A DNA stretch of 64,000 bases. Source: Ceratothoa steindachneri. Its lineage: Eukaryota; Arthropoda; Malacostraca; Isopoda; Cymothoidae. The notes below the pieces were generated by a model. It was not told the origin of the DNA. It saw only the letters and a program-made list of their open reading frames with translations, and ran no database searches. The stretch is taken from assembly GCA_963969495.1 (NCBI GenBank), contig OZ018333.1, positions 15,159,239-15,223,238 on the forward strand. Direction: 5' to 3'. Shown piece by piece: positions 31,406 through 41,961 of this stretch; within the stretch, counting starts at the first letter, position 1; each line of letters opens with the position of its first letter. The translations under genes were made by a program, and so were the position numbers.

Positions 31406-32224
31406 TACCTCCTTTTCAAAGAGAAACGTGCTGCACTTTGAAGAAGCCCTATGGGACTCTCCACATTTGGGAGAGCGGCGGGGGGGATGGGGGGATGGTG
31501 ACAGAAATGATCATGGTAAGTTTCTGCGCAATCCACGTATGCGTGGGTGTGGTAACAGGCAGTGACTACATGACCAAACATCAGACAAAGCACCATATCG
31601 GATTAGATATATAGACTTTGAATGGTTTTCGTTGCTAACCCGCATTAATATGCGTCGCGAGATCTTTATGATCAAACGTCAGGAACATCGTTGGAGTGTT
31701 CACCTGAATCCCACCAACAGTTCGCTCTTGTCTATGAATATCATTAATCTGCTAGCTAACCAGCTTTGACTGAAGCATCTTAATATCATAGTCCATTAAA
31801 TTGGGTGAGATGTGACAGCTTGGAGAGAATCATGTTGGGGGCGGGAAGTGACCTCCACAACCAGGGGTCCATCGTTACGGGACTACATGAATGGCGGTTC
31901 GACGCAGCGTCAATCAAAATCCACCCTGACATAAAATATTGTTTTGATAGTGGCATGTCGGATTTCGTTCTAAGACCAAAATGCGGTGGTAGTTCAAGTC
32001 AAGGTCATCTCCGAGTTAAACAGATCTGCTACGAGAAACTATATCCAGAAGTAAAAAAGAAATTCGGCGAAGTAGGCATTTTGTTTAATTTTCTCCATAT
32101 ACTTTCGGGGGGAGGGGCATATCCTTATTATCATTTTATTTATTTATCAATATTATTCTTCATCTTGATTTCCATTATGCATTTTCTTAACTGAAGTTAC
32201 TTATTTCTTTAAGTTGGCCCTTCA
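31406..32224. other. Unassigned DNA with one unrecognised open frame
   Basis: The only frame of note is 31805-32194 on the plus strand (129 codons, with a hydrophobic C-terminal stretch rich in Ile, Leu and Phe). I recognise no family and no splice context, and the hydrophobic end coincides with a T-rich tract, so it may be chance. A G run follows near 32108. Confidence 0.4.
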
Positions 32225-32470
32225 AACATTTGTCTTCACTTTTTCTTGACTTCCTTTTTTTCTTGGCTGGGTTGGTCCTTAATCTTCGTTCTCCTTTCTT
32301 GATGCATTTTCATTTTCGTCCATTTATCTTGAGTTGCTGATTTCTTGTTGAGTTGGTCCTTCAAGCGTCTTCTTTCTTGACAGATCTTCATAAAAGTTTT
32401 TGGACTGTTGAGTTTCGAACGCGGTACCGTTGGATTTAAACGCCAATACTCTAGCCTCACGACCGGCTTT
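32225..32470 (-). repeat. Probable tRNA-derived SINE
   Basis: On the reverse strand, about 32468-32410 reads like a decayed tRNA: GAGGCTAGAGTATTGG (A-box region), an anticodon arm TTGG...CCAA around GTTTAAA, and the B box GCGTTCGAAAC. A purine-rich body follows with two repeats of GGACCAAC plus CAAGAAA-type units. There is no acceptor-stem pairing, so it is not a tRNA gene. The assignment rests on the B box and arm alone. Confidence 0.45.
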
Positions 32471-33612
32471 AGTCCGTCTTTGGTTGGTAAATTTATCGGC
32501 CATTTATATTATCGAGTTGGAAGGAGTTTTTCTCTGATACATTTTTCGCACCCCTACAATACTACTATATTATTTAGGGCGGATACAGAGTTAAGAATAC
32601 ACTTACGCAACCGCTTCCCCGATACTCACGCTTGGAAGGGAGGGAGGGGCCTGTGCACCCCTCAACGAGAAGTCTTGTCGATTTAAAAAAAGAGAGGCTG
32701 CCTTCGGAAATTTCCCTTTGAAAGCGCAAAAACCATTGCACCCAGTCAGCCGCGGTCCGGGCACCCACTACATCTAACTCAACACCGGTTTAGCAACGGA
32801 ACGACGCACCCTGCTGAGGCAGTACACGTACAGCAGGATTGCAAAAAAATAAAACAATCTTAAATCTAGAACACGCACTAGCATTCACATATTCATTCAG
32901 TCATACACTTCAACCCATCACACAGATACGCTCATGTGCAATCGATCGCACTTTAGGAAAGAATAAAAAAGGATATACAGCGGGAGAGGAGAAGACCATG
33001 AATAAACTAAAAATGAAACCATAGATTAAGGTCGAGAAAGGAGGAGACTTGTATAAAAATTCACTTCGATATGCGCTCTAATGAGCATGCTGAGCACCCT
33101 CTCTAATGACAAGGCAGTAGCACTGACGGAAAACCTCTGGAAACACTTCGAGGTGAGGCCCGGTTCATCTGCCTATATGGCCGTTTCTATTGACCGATTT
33201 GTGATATAACCAGGAGGAAAAGAAAACATTAAATAACACCATTTACTGCGAGGAGTTAGGGGTGTCACCCACATGAGTACAGAGCATGCACAGAGAGCCA
33301 CAAAGACACTACAAATATCATTCTTAACCTTTTTCTGAGGAAGAAGACAATCGATGGGGGTGGGGACGAAACTACCTGGTAATGCAATACAAGTATTTAG
33401 CCCCGTCTTGTGTTGGCCGTATGATTTTAAATTTAGCATCTGATGCAGATTCAGGCGATGTTGTCCTCTTCCCGTCAGGAAGGAATACACCAGTTATAAC
33501 AAGTCATCTCTGAAACTGTGAAGAATTCATCAAGTGTTTTACAATAATTGTATTTGAAAGGTTTTATATTCGAGTGAGTGATTAAATGCATTTTACATAC
33601 TTATTGTAGATC
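32471..33612. other. Unassigned DNA
   Basis: I see no coding frame, RNA or known repeat. Contains small A-rich runs near 32846. Confidence 0.4.
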
Positions 33613-34587
33613 AATAGGGGCAGGAACTGCATTTGAATGGCTTTTCAGCATGTGGGTTCTTTCATGTTTCCTAAGAGCTCCAATTTCCGTTGCTTGATAG
33701 GGACAGGAACTGCAGTTGAAAACGTTTTCACCCGTGTGGGTGAGTTCGTGGATTTTAAGAGCTCCAATTTGCGCAGCTTGATAGGGACAGCATTTGCATT
33801 TGAATGAGTTTTCACCTGTGTGAGTTCCTTCATGTTTCTAACATCCCCAATTTGTGTTGGCTGATAGGGGCAAGAACTGCATTTGAAAAGCTTTTCGCCA
33901 TTATGGGTTCTTTTATGTACCTTAAGAGCTCCAATTTCTATTGCTTGATAGGGACAGGAAATGCATTTGAAAGGATTTCATGCATGTGGGTTCTTTCGTG
34001 TCTCTTAAGATACCCAAGTCGCGTCGCTTGGTAGGAACAGGGGCTGCATTTGAAAGGTCTTTCACCTGTGTGGGTTCTTTCATGATGCTTAAGAGTACCG
34101 AGTTGCGCTGCTTGATAAGGTCAGAAACTGCATTTGAAAGGCTTTTCACCCGTGTGGGATTTTTCGTGTCTCTTAAGATTCCAAAGTTGCGTCGCTTGAT
34201 AAGAACAAGAGCTGCATTTGAAAGGTCTTTCACCTGTGTGGGTTCTTTCATGATGCTTAAGATAACTGAGTTGCGCTGCTTGATAAGGACAGGAACCGCA
34301 CATGAAAGGCTTTTCCCTCGTGTGGGTTCTTTCATGTTTCTTAAGATCCCACTTTTGCGCTGCTTGATAGGGACAGAAACTGCATTTGAAAGGCTTTTCA
34401 CCCGTGTGGGTTCTTTCGTGTCTCTTAAGATTGCCAAATAGTATCGCTTCATAGGAACAGGAACTATATTTAAAATGATTTTCTGTAGAGCAGGAATTCT
34501 TCTTGAACTTTACTCTTCCATGAAAGAGAAGCGTTTCAGAGTTAGACTGAGAGAAGCCTATTTCGCATTTGAGGGCGGACATTGCAT
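33613..34587 (-). pseudogene. C2H2 zinc-finger exon, decayed (about ten fingers)
   Basis: The reverse strand begins after an excellent 3' splice site (TTTTATTTCCAG, AG at 34588-34589). An upstream part (SALKCEIGFSQSN) leads into tandem fingers of the form C-x2-C-x12-H-x3-H with TGEKPFKC linkers. The typical finger is CSFCPYQAAQKWDLKKHERTH. Fingers 1-4 are open. In finger 5 the second Cys codon is TGA (34121-34123). A one-base deletion follows finger 6 near 33980, and at least one more follows later, so fingers 7-10 lie in other frames, ending near 33613. CPYQA-type fingers occur in many invertebrate DNA-binding zinc-finger proteins. Retained splicing argues for a decayed gene rather than a processed copy. 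An exon ending early at the TGA could still encode four fingers. Confidence 0.85.
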
Positions 34588-34734
34588 CTGGAAATAAAAT
34601 ATTAAGTTAATTTTAATATATTATAGTATGCACAATCACTGGTTTGAGTAAAAAAACAATCACCAAGAAAAACCAGGAGCGGTCTATGGCGCCTTTTGGG
34701 CTCAACAATGATTGTCATTCTAATCTAACCTATG
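34588..34734. other. Intron side of the zinc-finger exon
   Basis: Carries the 3' splice site at its lower end on the reverse strand. The remainder is AT-rich and unremarkable until LINE D begins near 34735. Confidence 0.5.
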
Positions 34735-34939
34735 TCAGGAATAGCTGAGCAAGGGTCTGGTTGCTCAGTCCTCTCGGACTTTTTGGTTCCCTCATTCCCT
34801 GCAATTCCTAGATGTCCAGAAACCCACCAGAAGATAAGCTCTACATGCAGCTTGCTCGCCAAAACCGTAGCGTCACGGATACCGCAAACCAGGGGGTTTG
34901 GAGATTCCAAAGGCCACAGAGCATTCAAAGGGCTTTGTA
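34735..34939 (-). mobile_element. LINE D old copy (D0), RNase H piece
   Basis: The reverse strand reads LESPNPLVCGIRDATVLASK and WWVSGHLGIAGNE, part of the RNase H of LINE D with several substitutions. It is cut at 34939 by a younger LINE D insertion and continues at 35918. The last 15 bases are the target duplication. Confidence 0.85.
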
Positions 34940-35917
34940 TTTTTTTTTTTTTATTTAAGGGGCTATCTGGCGACTGCCGACTTAGGCATAAGTCGCCGTA
35001 AAAAACAGCCTAGTTCTAGGCTACTTTAAAAAATTAAACAGAAAACAATAAAAAGAAATAACAATAACAAAAACAATTACAAAAACAACAACAACAATTA
35101 AATCGGGTTAAATAAAAGGGAGAAGGCCGGCCTCCCCCAAAAAGTCAATAAGTCCACCAGTCAAAGTACACGCACTCGTCCAGAGCACAAGGGACAGGCG
35201 GTAGCGACCCCGCCCATCCCGGTACCGGGACAGGTGTCGTGCGCGAAGATCACCCAGACTGGGACATTCGACAAGAGTGTGCCGAACAGTCTGGGGGACG
35301 ACGCAGTCGTTGCAATAGGGCGCAGGCGAGCGCTCCATCAGATAGCGATGCGTCACACGAGTGTGCCCGATTCGGAGACGACAGAAAGCAACCTGAAGCC
35401 GCCGCGGCATTGGGGGATAGGTCCATGGGAACAGTCGCGGCGCAATGGCTCGCAACTTTAAGTTCCCCTCGACTGTCTCCCATCTTCTTTGCCAAGCAGT
35501 CCGAAGAGCTGCCCGTATTCCTGCCATGTAGTCAGTGTGAGGAAGAGCAAAACGCTGGTCCGGTCGCAGAGTCCTCGCGGACTCTTTGGCGCCCTCATCG
35601 GCGCGCTCATTCCCCGCAATTCCTACATGTCCAGGAACCCAGCAGAAGATAATCTCGACATCTGCCCGGCTCGCCAAAACCGTGGCGTCACGGATTTCGC
35701 GAACCAGGGGATGCGGAGATTCCAATGCCCCGAGAGCACTCAGGGCGCTTTGTGAGTCGCTATAGATCACAATCCGGTCTCCGAACCGGGCACGTCGCGT
35801 AATCTCCCGTACCGAGTGGTGTATTGCCACCAGCTCGGCCGTGAAGACAGACGCAGCGCCCGGTAGAGCCCCGCTGACTTCAAACAGAGGGGATACGGCG
35901 TGGAAGCCGACCCCCTC
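34940..35917 (-). mobile_element. LINE D young 5'-truncated insertion inside D0
   Basis: A poly(T) run at 34940-34951 (poly(A) on the element strand), a 3' UTR with GCCTAGAACTAGGC (near 35010), the intact RNase H frame, and a truncated 5' end at 35917. It is flanked by TCAAAGGGCTTTGTA at 34925-34939 and 35918-35932. The perfect 15 bp target duplication and poly(A) are hallmarks of target-primed reverse transcription. Confidence 0.92.
35108..35830 (-). CDS. LINE D RNase H and C-terminal domain (truncated ORF2)
   Basis: 240 open codons. RNase H motifs are IYSDSQSALSAL (Asp), WVPGHVGIAGNERAD (His and the last Asp) and the upstream Glu region ELVAIHHSVRE, whose Glu lies just before the frame's Met. 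A C-terminal domain follows: FCRLRIGHTRVTHRYLMERS, then PAPYCNDC and HTLVECPSL, a Cys/His arrangement found in I/R1-group LINEs. No stop interrupts it, consistent with the young insertion. The RT is missing, so the piece is not autonomous. Confidence 0.88.
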   Translation of the reverse strand: MAIHHSVREITRRARFGDRIVIYSDSQSALSALGALESPHPLVREIRDATVLASRADVEIIFCWVPGHVGIAGNERADEGAKESARTLRPDQRFALPHTDYMAGIRAALRTAWQRRWETVEGNLKLRAIAPRLFPWTYPPMPRRLQVAFCRLRIGHTRVTHRYLMERSPAPYCNDCVVPQTVRHTLVECPSLGDLRARHLSRYRDGRGRYRLSLVLWTSACTLTGGLIDFLGEAGLLPFI

Positions 35918-37667
35918 TCAAAGGGCTTTGTAAGTCGCTATAGATCACAATCCGTAACGAGCGGTGTATTGCAACAAGCTCGGATCTGAAACAGAGGCAG
36001 CGACTGGGAGACACCCGCTGACTTCAAACGCAGAGGATACGGCGTGGAAACCGACCCCCTCCTGGGACTTCGAACTATCTGTATACAAGGGCACTGATCC
36101 TGCGTGACACGAAGTTTGCTCCAAAAAGGCCGAAAGAAAAACTCCCGGCGGTGTGGAAGCTTTGAGAATAGAGGGGTGCCGAGGAATAGTAAAACGTGGT
36201 ACTCTCCATGGTGGTGTCCTGAGCAGAACCAGAATCGCCACTAGCACGAGCGCTACATCGAGTTCTCGAAAGTTTCCTAGACCTAAACCCAAAGAGCTTA
36301 GGGTATGAGTGGCGTATCTCGGCGGCAGAGGCGCACTCAAGATCGGCTGCGGATGCAGCGAGAGCTGTTGGCGACTGAGGGAGGGCCAGGATCGCACGTA
36401 GAGGCGCATAATGCATTGTGCTCCGAGCAGAACGAGTGATATCTCCCCAGTATCAACAAGTAGGCTCTCAATGTGGGATGTGCAGAAGGCACCGGCCGCC
36501 AGGCGGAGACAGGTGTGATGCATATTGAGTTTACCTTCCGTAATACAGGCTCGGCTGCGGATGCATAAAACTCGCATCCGTAGTCATGATTCGAACGAAC
36601 AAAGGATCGATAGAAAAGCAATGTAGTAGCCCTATTAGCACCCTAGGTGCTGATGGTCACGGAACGAAGAATGTCCATGGCGCGAGGACAAGAGACCCTA
36701 AGGCTGCGAATATGAGCCTCCCAAGTGAGGCATCGGTCGAAATCAAGATCATGGAAACTGTGCAAATCCACCACTCCCAGGCCAATCCCGTTTAGGAACA
36801 ACTCTGGGTCGGGGTGGAGATCTGGCTGGCGTCAAAACTGCATCACCTGGGTCTTGGTCAAGGAAAACAGAAAGCTGTGCACTTCGGTAGAGCGAGAGAT
36901 GAGGTTCAATGCTTGATGGAGTAGAGCTTCAGAGATGGCTTCTGGGCTAGTCGAAGGAAGGCCTCGCACAGCATTTTCCAGTTGGAGCAGAATATCAACG
37001 TGAAGTGGAACTTGCAAAAGCCAGGTGTCTCCCCTCTCCAGGAAAAGGCTACTCTAACATTTACCTATTTCTCTATCTGCTTGCACACGTAATAGTTTGA
37101 GAGAATGGGCGAAAACCAGCCGGGGTAGAGTGATCTCTCCAAGATTTGGGAAAAGCGAGCACAGTAGCCATTCGTTAGGATGATGGAGGAAAATCTTTTG
37201 TCCAGATCCTGTTGAACAATTCGAACAGAAACGCGTTGCCTAGCTCACCTTTGGTGTCGAAGCATGGCATACTTGATATCATCCGAGCCATGAGCGGTGT
37301 CCGCACACGAAGCGAGAGCGGAAAGTAACTCACAACTCACTCAATGTAAACAGGTCGTTAAAGCTTTTCCGCCTCTGGAGGTAAAGTTGAATCGTGGCCT
37401 TCAGCGATATCAGGACGTGTAGTGAATAGTGGCGGAGCAGCATCCCAGGTGGAGACAATGCGGAGAAAGAGGTCATGAAAGACTACGCCATTGACGTCTG
37501 GTCAGAGATTTCGGTCCCATTCTCCTTGATTTTTTCACTTCGGGAGCCCAACTGGCGATTGCCTACTTGAGCATTTTGCTTGAAATAGGAAGGTGGGGGG
37601 CAGGGAAAATTAGCGCCAAATGCTTTTGATTCGCTTACACCTAACCTATAGGGGTTTTCTCATTAAG
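35918..37667 (-). mobile_element. LINE D old copy (D0), RNase H start and RT remains
   Basis: Continues the 34735-34939 copy on the reverse strand: RNase H start (YTDSSKSQEGVGFHAVSS), post-RT (CITEGKLNMHHTCLRLAAGAFCTSHIESLLVDTGE), heavily decayed RT, to the linker before RT near 37590-37667 (equivalent to 40758-40840 of the full copy). A tiny extra 3' end sits within it at about 37528-37590. Many stops. Confidence 0.75.
37528..37590 (-). mobile_element. Minimal LINE D 3' end inserted in D0
   Basis: TTTTTTCACTTCGGGAGCCCAACTGGCGATTGCCTACTTGAGCA matches, in broken form, the LINE D 3' terminus (TTTATTTAAGGGGCTATCTGGCGACTGCC at 34951). D0 text (CCCATTCTCCTTGA before, GGTGGGGGGCAGGG after) resumes on both sides, so about 60 bp of a second copy was added. 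Confidence 0.55.
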
Positions 37668-37871
37668 GTTTTTTTTTTTAGGCGCTAATCTGTCGATCTC
37701 CTACTATGGCAAAAGTCACTGTACTCACCACAGCCTAGTACTAGGCTATATTAGAAAACAAATAACAGTACCAACAATAAAAAAGGACAAATGATAGAAA
37801 AAAAAGAAAAGAAAAAAGCGCGCTCTGGCGTCGGGTGTAGACCACCCTTTCCCGGCGCAGGAGCATGCGAC

Positions 37872-38820
37872 CTACAACAAAGAGTCAAATGAAGTCGAGG
37901 AGGCCAGCCTCCTCCAAAAAGTCGTACAGTCCAAAATTCCGTGTGCGCGAATCAGTCCCGAGTACAAGGGACAAGAGAGAGAGAGACCCCGCTCGTCCAG
38001 GTACCGGGACAGGTAACGTGCGCGAAGATCACCCAGACTGGGACATTCAACAAGAATGTGCCTAACAGTCTGAGGGACGACGCACTCGTAACAATAGGGC
38101 GCAGATGAGCGCTCCATCACATGGCGGTGTGTCCCGTGAGTGAGTCCAATTCGGAGATGACAGAAAGAAACCTGAAGGAAGCAATCGCCGCATTGAGGGG
38201 GGGGGGCATGGGAATTGTCGCAGGGCAATAGCACGCAACTTTAAATTCACTTCGACCATCTCCCATCTTTTTTTGTAAAGCAGCCAGGAGATCTGCTCGT
38301 ATTCCTGCCACGTGATCGAGGTGAGGAAGAGCGAAACGCTGGTCTGGTCGCTCAGTCCTCGCGGACTCTTTGGTGCCCTTATTCCCCGCAATTCCTACAT
38401 ATCAAGGAACCCAACAGAAGATAATCTCGACATTCACCCGGCTGGCCAAAACCGTGGCGTCATGGATATCATGAACCACGGGATGTGGAGATTCCAATGC
38501 GAGAGCAGTCAGAATCCGGTCAACGAAGCGAACACGTCGCGTTATCTGCCGTACCGAGTGCTGTATTGCAACCAGCTCGGCCATGAAGACATACGCAGCG
38601 CCTGGCAGAGCCCCGCTGACTTCAAACAGAGGGGATACAGCGTAGAAACTGACCCTCATGGGACTTGGAGCCATCCGTATACACTGGCACGGTTCCAGCG
38701 TGGCCTCTAGTGTACGCCAAAAATGCCCAACGCAATACTCTCGGCGCTGTACAAGCTTTGGGAGCAGAGGCGTGACGACAAATAGTCAAAGGTGGTACCT
38801 TCCAGGGTGGCGTCCTGGGC
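37872..38820 (-). pseudogene. D1 RNase H and C-terminal domain (broken)
   Basis: Reads VPVYTDGSKSHEG (first Asp), ELVAIQHSVRQITRR (Glu) and EIIFCWVP, then in other frames FCHLRIGLTHGTHRHVMERS, PYCYECVVPQTVRHILVECPSL. At least three frame changes; a deletion removes the DSQSALSAL block. Confidence 0.8.
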
Positions 38821-38831
38821 ATAACCAGGGG

Positions 38832-40845
38832 CTACACCGGCCCGAGAGCTATACAGAGCTCTCGAAGAAGTTTACTAGCCCTAAACCCAAAGGGCTTAGG
38901 GTATGACTGGCGTCTCTCGGCGGCATAGGCACTGCCGAGATCAGCTGCAGATGCAGTGAGAGCTGTTGGCGAATGAGGAAGGCGCCAGGCTCGCGTGTAC
39001 AGGCGAGTGATGCACTGCACGCGGCGCAGAGCGAGTGGCATCTCCCCAGCATCGACCAACAGGCTCTCAATGGGGGAAGTGCAGAAGGCACCGGTCGCAA
39101 GGCGAAGGCCGGTGTGGTGGATCGAATCCACCTTCCGCAATAAACGCTCGGCTGCGGATGCATAAAACTCGCATCCGTAGTTGAGCTTCGAGCGAACAAA
39201 GGATCGATAAAAAAGTAAGGCAGTAGCCCTATCAGCGCCCCAAGCGGTGAACGTCACGGAACGGAGAATGTCCATGGCGCGGGTACAAGAGACCCTAAGG
39301 CTGCGAATATGAGCCTCCCAGGTGAGGCGTCGGTCGAATACAAGACCAAGGAAACGGTGCGACTCAACCACATCCAGGCGCATCCCATTAAGAAACAAAT
39401 CTGGGTCGGGGTGGAGCCGTGGATGGCGGCAGAAGTGCACCACCTTAGTCTTGGCCAAAGAAAACCGAAACCTGTGCGCTTCGGCATAGCGAGAGACGCG
39501 GTTCAATGCCTGTTGGAGTCGACGCTCCAGAGTCGGCATCTGGGCCGCGCCAAAAGAGATCGAAAGGTCGTCCACGTAGAGCGTAGCGAGAACATCTTCC
39601 GGCAGCACCGAGGTGATGCCGTTGATGCTCAGGGCAAAGAGTGTGACACTGAGGACACTTCCCTGCGGGACACCCTCTTCCTGCTCCTTTGGGCCGGAGA
39701 GGGCTCCCCCCACCCGTACGCGGAATCGACGATCTCGCAAAAATTCAGATATAAACATTGGGAGGCGTCCCCTCGCCCCCATCGTGTGGAGAGTCTTCAT
39801 GATACCGTATCGCCATGCGGTATCATAGGCCTTCTCCAGATCAAAAAACACCGTGGCGTAGTGCTGTCTACGAAGGAAAGCCTCGCAGACGGCATTTTCC
39901 AGTCGGAGCAGAGCATCCGACGTGGAGTGGAACTTACGGAAGCCGCACTGTGCAGAAGACACCCTCTTCCTGCTCCTTTGGGCCGGAGAGGGCTCCCCCC
40001 ACCCGTACGCGGAATCGACGATCTCGCAAAAATTCAGATATAAACATTGGGAGGCGTCCCCTCGCCCCCATCGTGTGGAGAGTCTTCATGATACCGTATC
40101 GCCATGCGGTATCATAGGCCTTCTCCAGATCAAAAAACACCGTGGCGTAGTGCTGTCTACGAAGGAAAGCCTCGCAGACGGCATTTTCCAGTCGGAGCAG
40201 AGCATCCGACGTGGAGTGGAACTTACGGAAGCCGCACTGTGCAGAAGACAGATGGCCTCCGCTGTCCAGGAAATAGGCTAATCTAACATTTACCAATTTC
40301 TCCATCAACTTGCACACGCAAGAGGTTAGAGAGATTGGGCGGAAACCGGTCGGAGTAGAGTGATCTCTCCCCGGCTTGCGAAAGGCGAGCACAGTAGCGA
40401 TTCGCCAGGAGTTTGGGAGGAGACCTTCCACCCAGATCCTGTTGAACAAATCTAACAGAAAGGCCATGCCTCGCTCACCCAGGTGTCGAAGCATGGCGTA
40501 CGGGACATGGTCCGGACCATGGGCGGTGTCCGCGCACGAAGCGAGAGCGGAACGCAACTCACTCACAGTAAACTTGTCGTTGAAGGGTTCTCCGCCTCTG
40601 GAGGTAAATTCCAGCCGGCGGCCTTCCGCGACATCACGACGTGCATTGAATGCTGGCGGAGCAGCATCACGGCTAGAGAATGCGGAAAAAGCGGTCGCTA
40701 AGGATTCCGCCACGGACGCGGGGTCCGAGATTGCGGTCCCATTCTCCTGGAGAACGGGAGGGGGGTCCTGCGAGAACTTGCCCCGAATCCTTTTGACTCG
40801 CTTCCACACCTCAGCTAAAGGGGTCTTCCCGTTAAGTGAAGACAC
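38832..40845 (-). pseudogene. D1 reverse transcriptase, interrupted by a 289 bp tandem duplication
   Basis: The upstream frame (40845-39934) covers the linker and RT blocks TAHGPDHVPYAMLRHLGE, AFRKPGRDHSTPTGFRPISL, CGFRKFHSTSDALL and VFFDLEKAYDTAWRYGIM. The downstream frame (39962-38832) repeats part of this and then gives GVPQGSVLSVTLF, LYVDDLSI (catalytic Asp pair) and the thumb to FGFRASKLLREL. The two frames are out of register only because the duplicated unit is 289 bp, one more than a multiple of three. Apart from that, this RT has no stop, so it is the best-preserved LINE D RT here. Confidence 0.88.
39670..40247. repeat. Perfect 289 bp tandem duplication inside D1 RT
   Basis: Units 39670-39958 and 39959-40247 appear identical at every base I compared, both starting ACACCCTCTTCC and ending GTGCAGAAG. 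The outer context continues normally on both sides, so one unit is extra. Confidence 0.93.
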
Positions 40846-40918
40846 GTATGCCCGCCAAGAAGAGCGGCCGGCGTGCTTCGAAATATACCGGAAACTAGCC
40901 CTAGCCGACGAAATTTAT

Positions 40919-41961
40919 TCACAGTGAAATCGTTCGGGGGCACTTATAGCGCATGTAGGCATAACGCTTCTGTTTGAGGGCCGTCTCACACTTGGCCGAC
41001 CACCATGGGAGTGGTCGGCGTGCAAAACGGCCAGACGTCCTAGGAATAGTAGTCAGGCCCACGGCGATGAGGTTGCCAAAGAAGAACTCAACGGCCTCAT
41101 CTACCGACCTAAACTCCTCGACTGAGATAGAGAATTCAGTCATTTCCTGAAATGCAGGCCACCGCGCCCGCGCCAAGCACTACCGAGGTGGTCTCTCAGG
41201 CGGCAGTTGCCCTGAAAATGATATTTGAATGGGAAAGTTATCACTACCATGGAGGTCATCGACCACCCCCCAATCAAAATCAGGCTGTTCATCCGAAGAG
41301 CACAAAGATAGGTCAAGGCAAGAAAATGAAGCGGTTCTCGGACAGTGATGCGTAAACTCATCCACGTTTAGGACACCCATCTCAAGCTCTTCGATCAGAT
41401 CGGCAAGGACTTGTCCCCTGGGATTTATGGTGTAATCTTCCCAGAGAGGATGCCTGCCGTTCAGATCTCCAAGCAAGAGATAGGGCCTCGGCAACCGTGC
41501 CACGACGCGGCGGAAGTCCCCCGCGTCGAAGTCAGCTGACGGTGGAATGTACGCAGAAATGATAGTATACCTCCTATCCAGGTGCAGCTGCACAGCCACT
41601 GCCTGAAAGGAGGTATCTAAAGAGAAAGGAAGAACGGAGACATCATGCCGGGTGTAAACCGCGCATCCCCCAGCCCGGCCGTCCCGCGGTGGTGGGGTCG
41701 CAAGACCCTTATACCCCGGGAGAGCAGGCAGGGGGCACGCGCCTAGCATGGTCTCCTGCAAAAAAAATAGCTAACGGGGAACGGGACGAGCCTCCGCAGC
41801 TCCTCCCAGTTAGCCCGGAGTCCACGGCAATTCCATTGAAGGAATATGCCCTCCAGGCCTAGCTCGGAGGAGACGCGGAGGCCCTCGTCGAATTGAAGAC
41901 CCTCACGGGAATGGCCGTACGCTTCCCGGGGGCAGAACCCCGGGCGCTGTTGGCCGGACAA
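40919..41961 (-). pseudogene. D1 endonuclease and linker (ORF2 N-terminus)
   Basis: Begins FLQWNCRGLRANWEELRRL (the Asn of the first APE block). A frame change follows in an A-run near 41761. Then come QETMLGACP (catalytic Glu), RAGGCAVYTRHDVSV, SAYIPPSADF, LLLGDLNGRHPLW (Asp and Asn) and HGSDNFPIQI (the SDH motif, with Asn for His). The linker with PLPWWSAKCETALKQKRYAYMRY leads into the RT. One indel and a frame change near 41178 separate the parts. Confidence 0.82.

Noticed and set aside
31805..32194. New small host gene
   Set aside because: 129 open codons with a T-rich hydrophobic end, but no recognisable domain, splice sites or conservation evidence; kept only as unassigned DNA.
32410..32468. 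Functional tRNA gene
   Set aside because: B box and an anticodon-like arm are present, but there is no paired acceptor stem and the D arm is short; a SINE head fits better.
39309..40043. Plus-strand frame of about 244 codons in the LINE D block
   Set aside because: Antisense to the LINE D RT; its internal repeat is just the 289 bp duplication.
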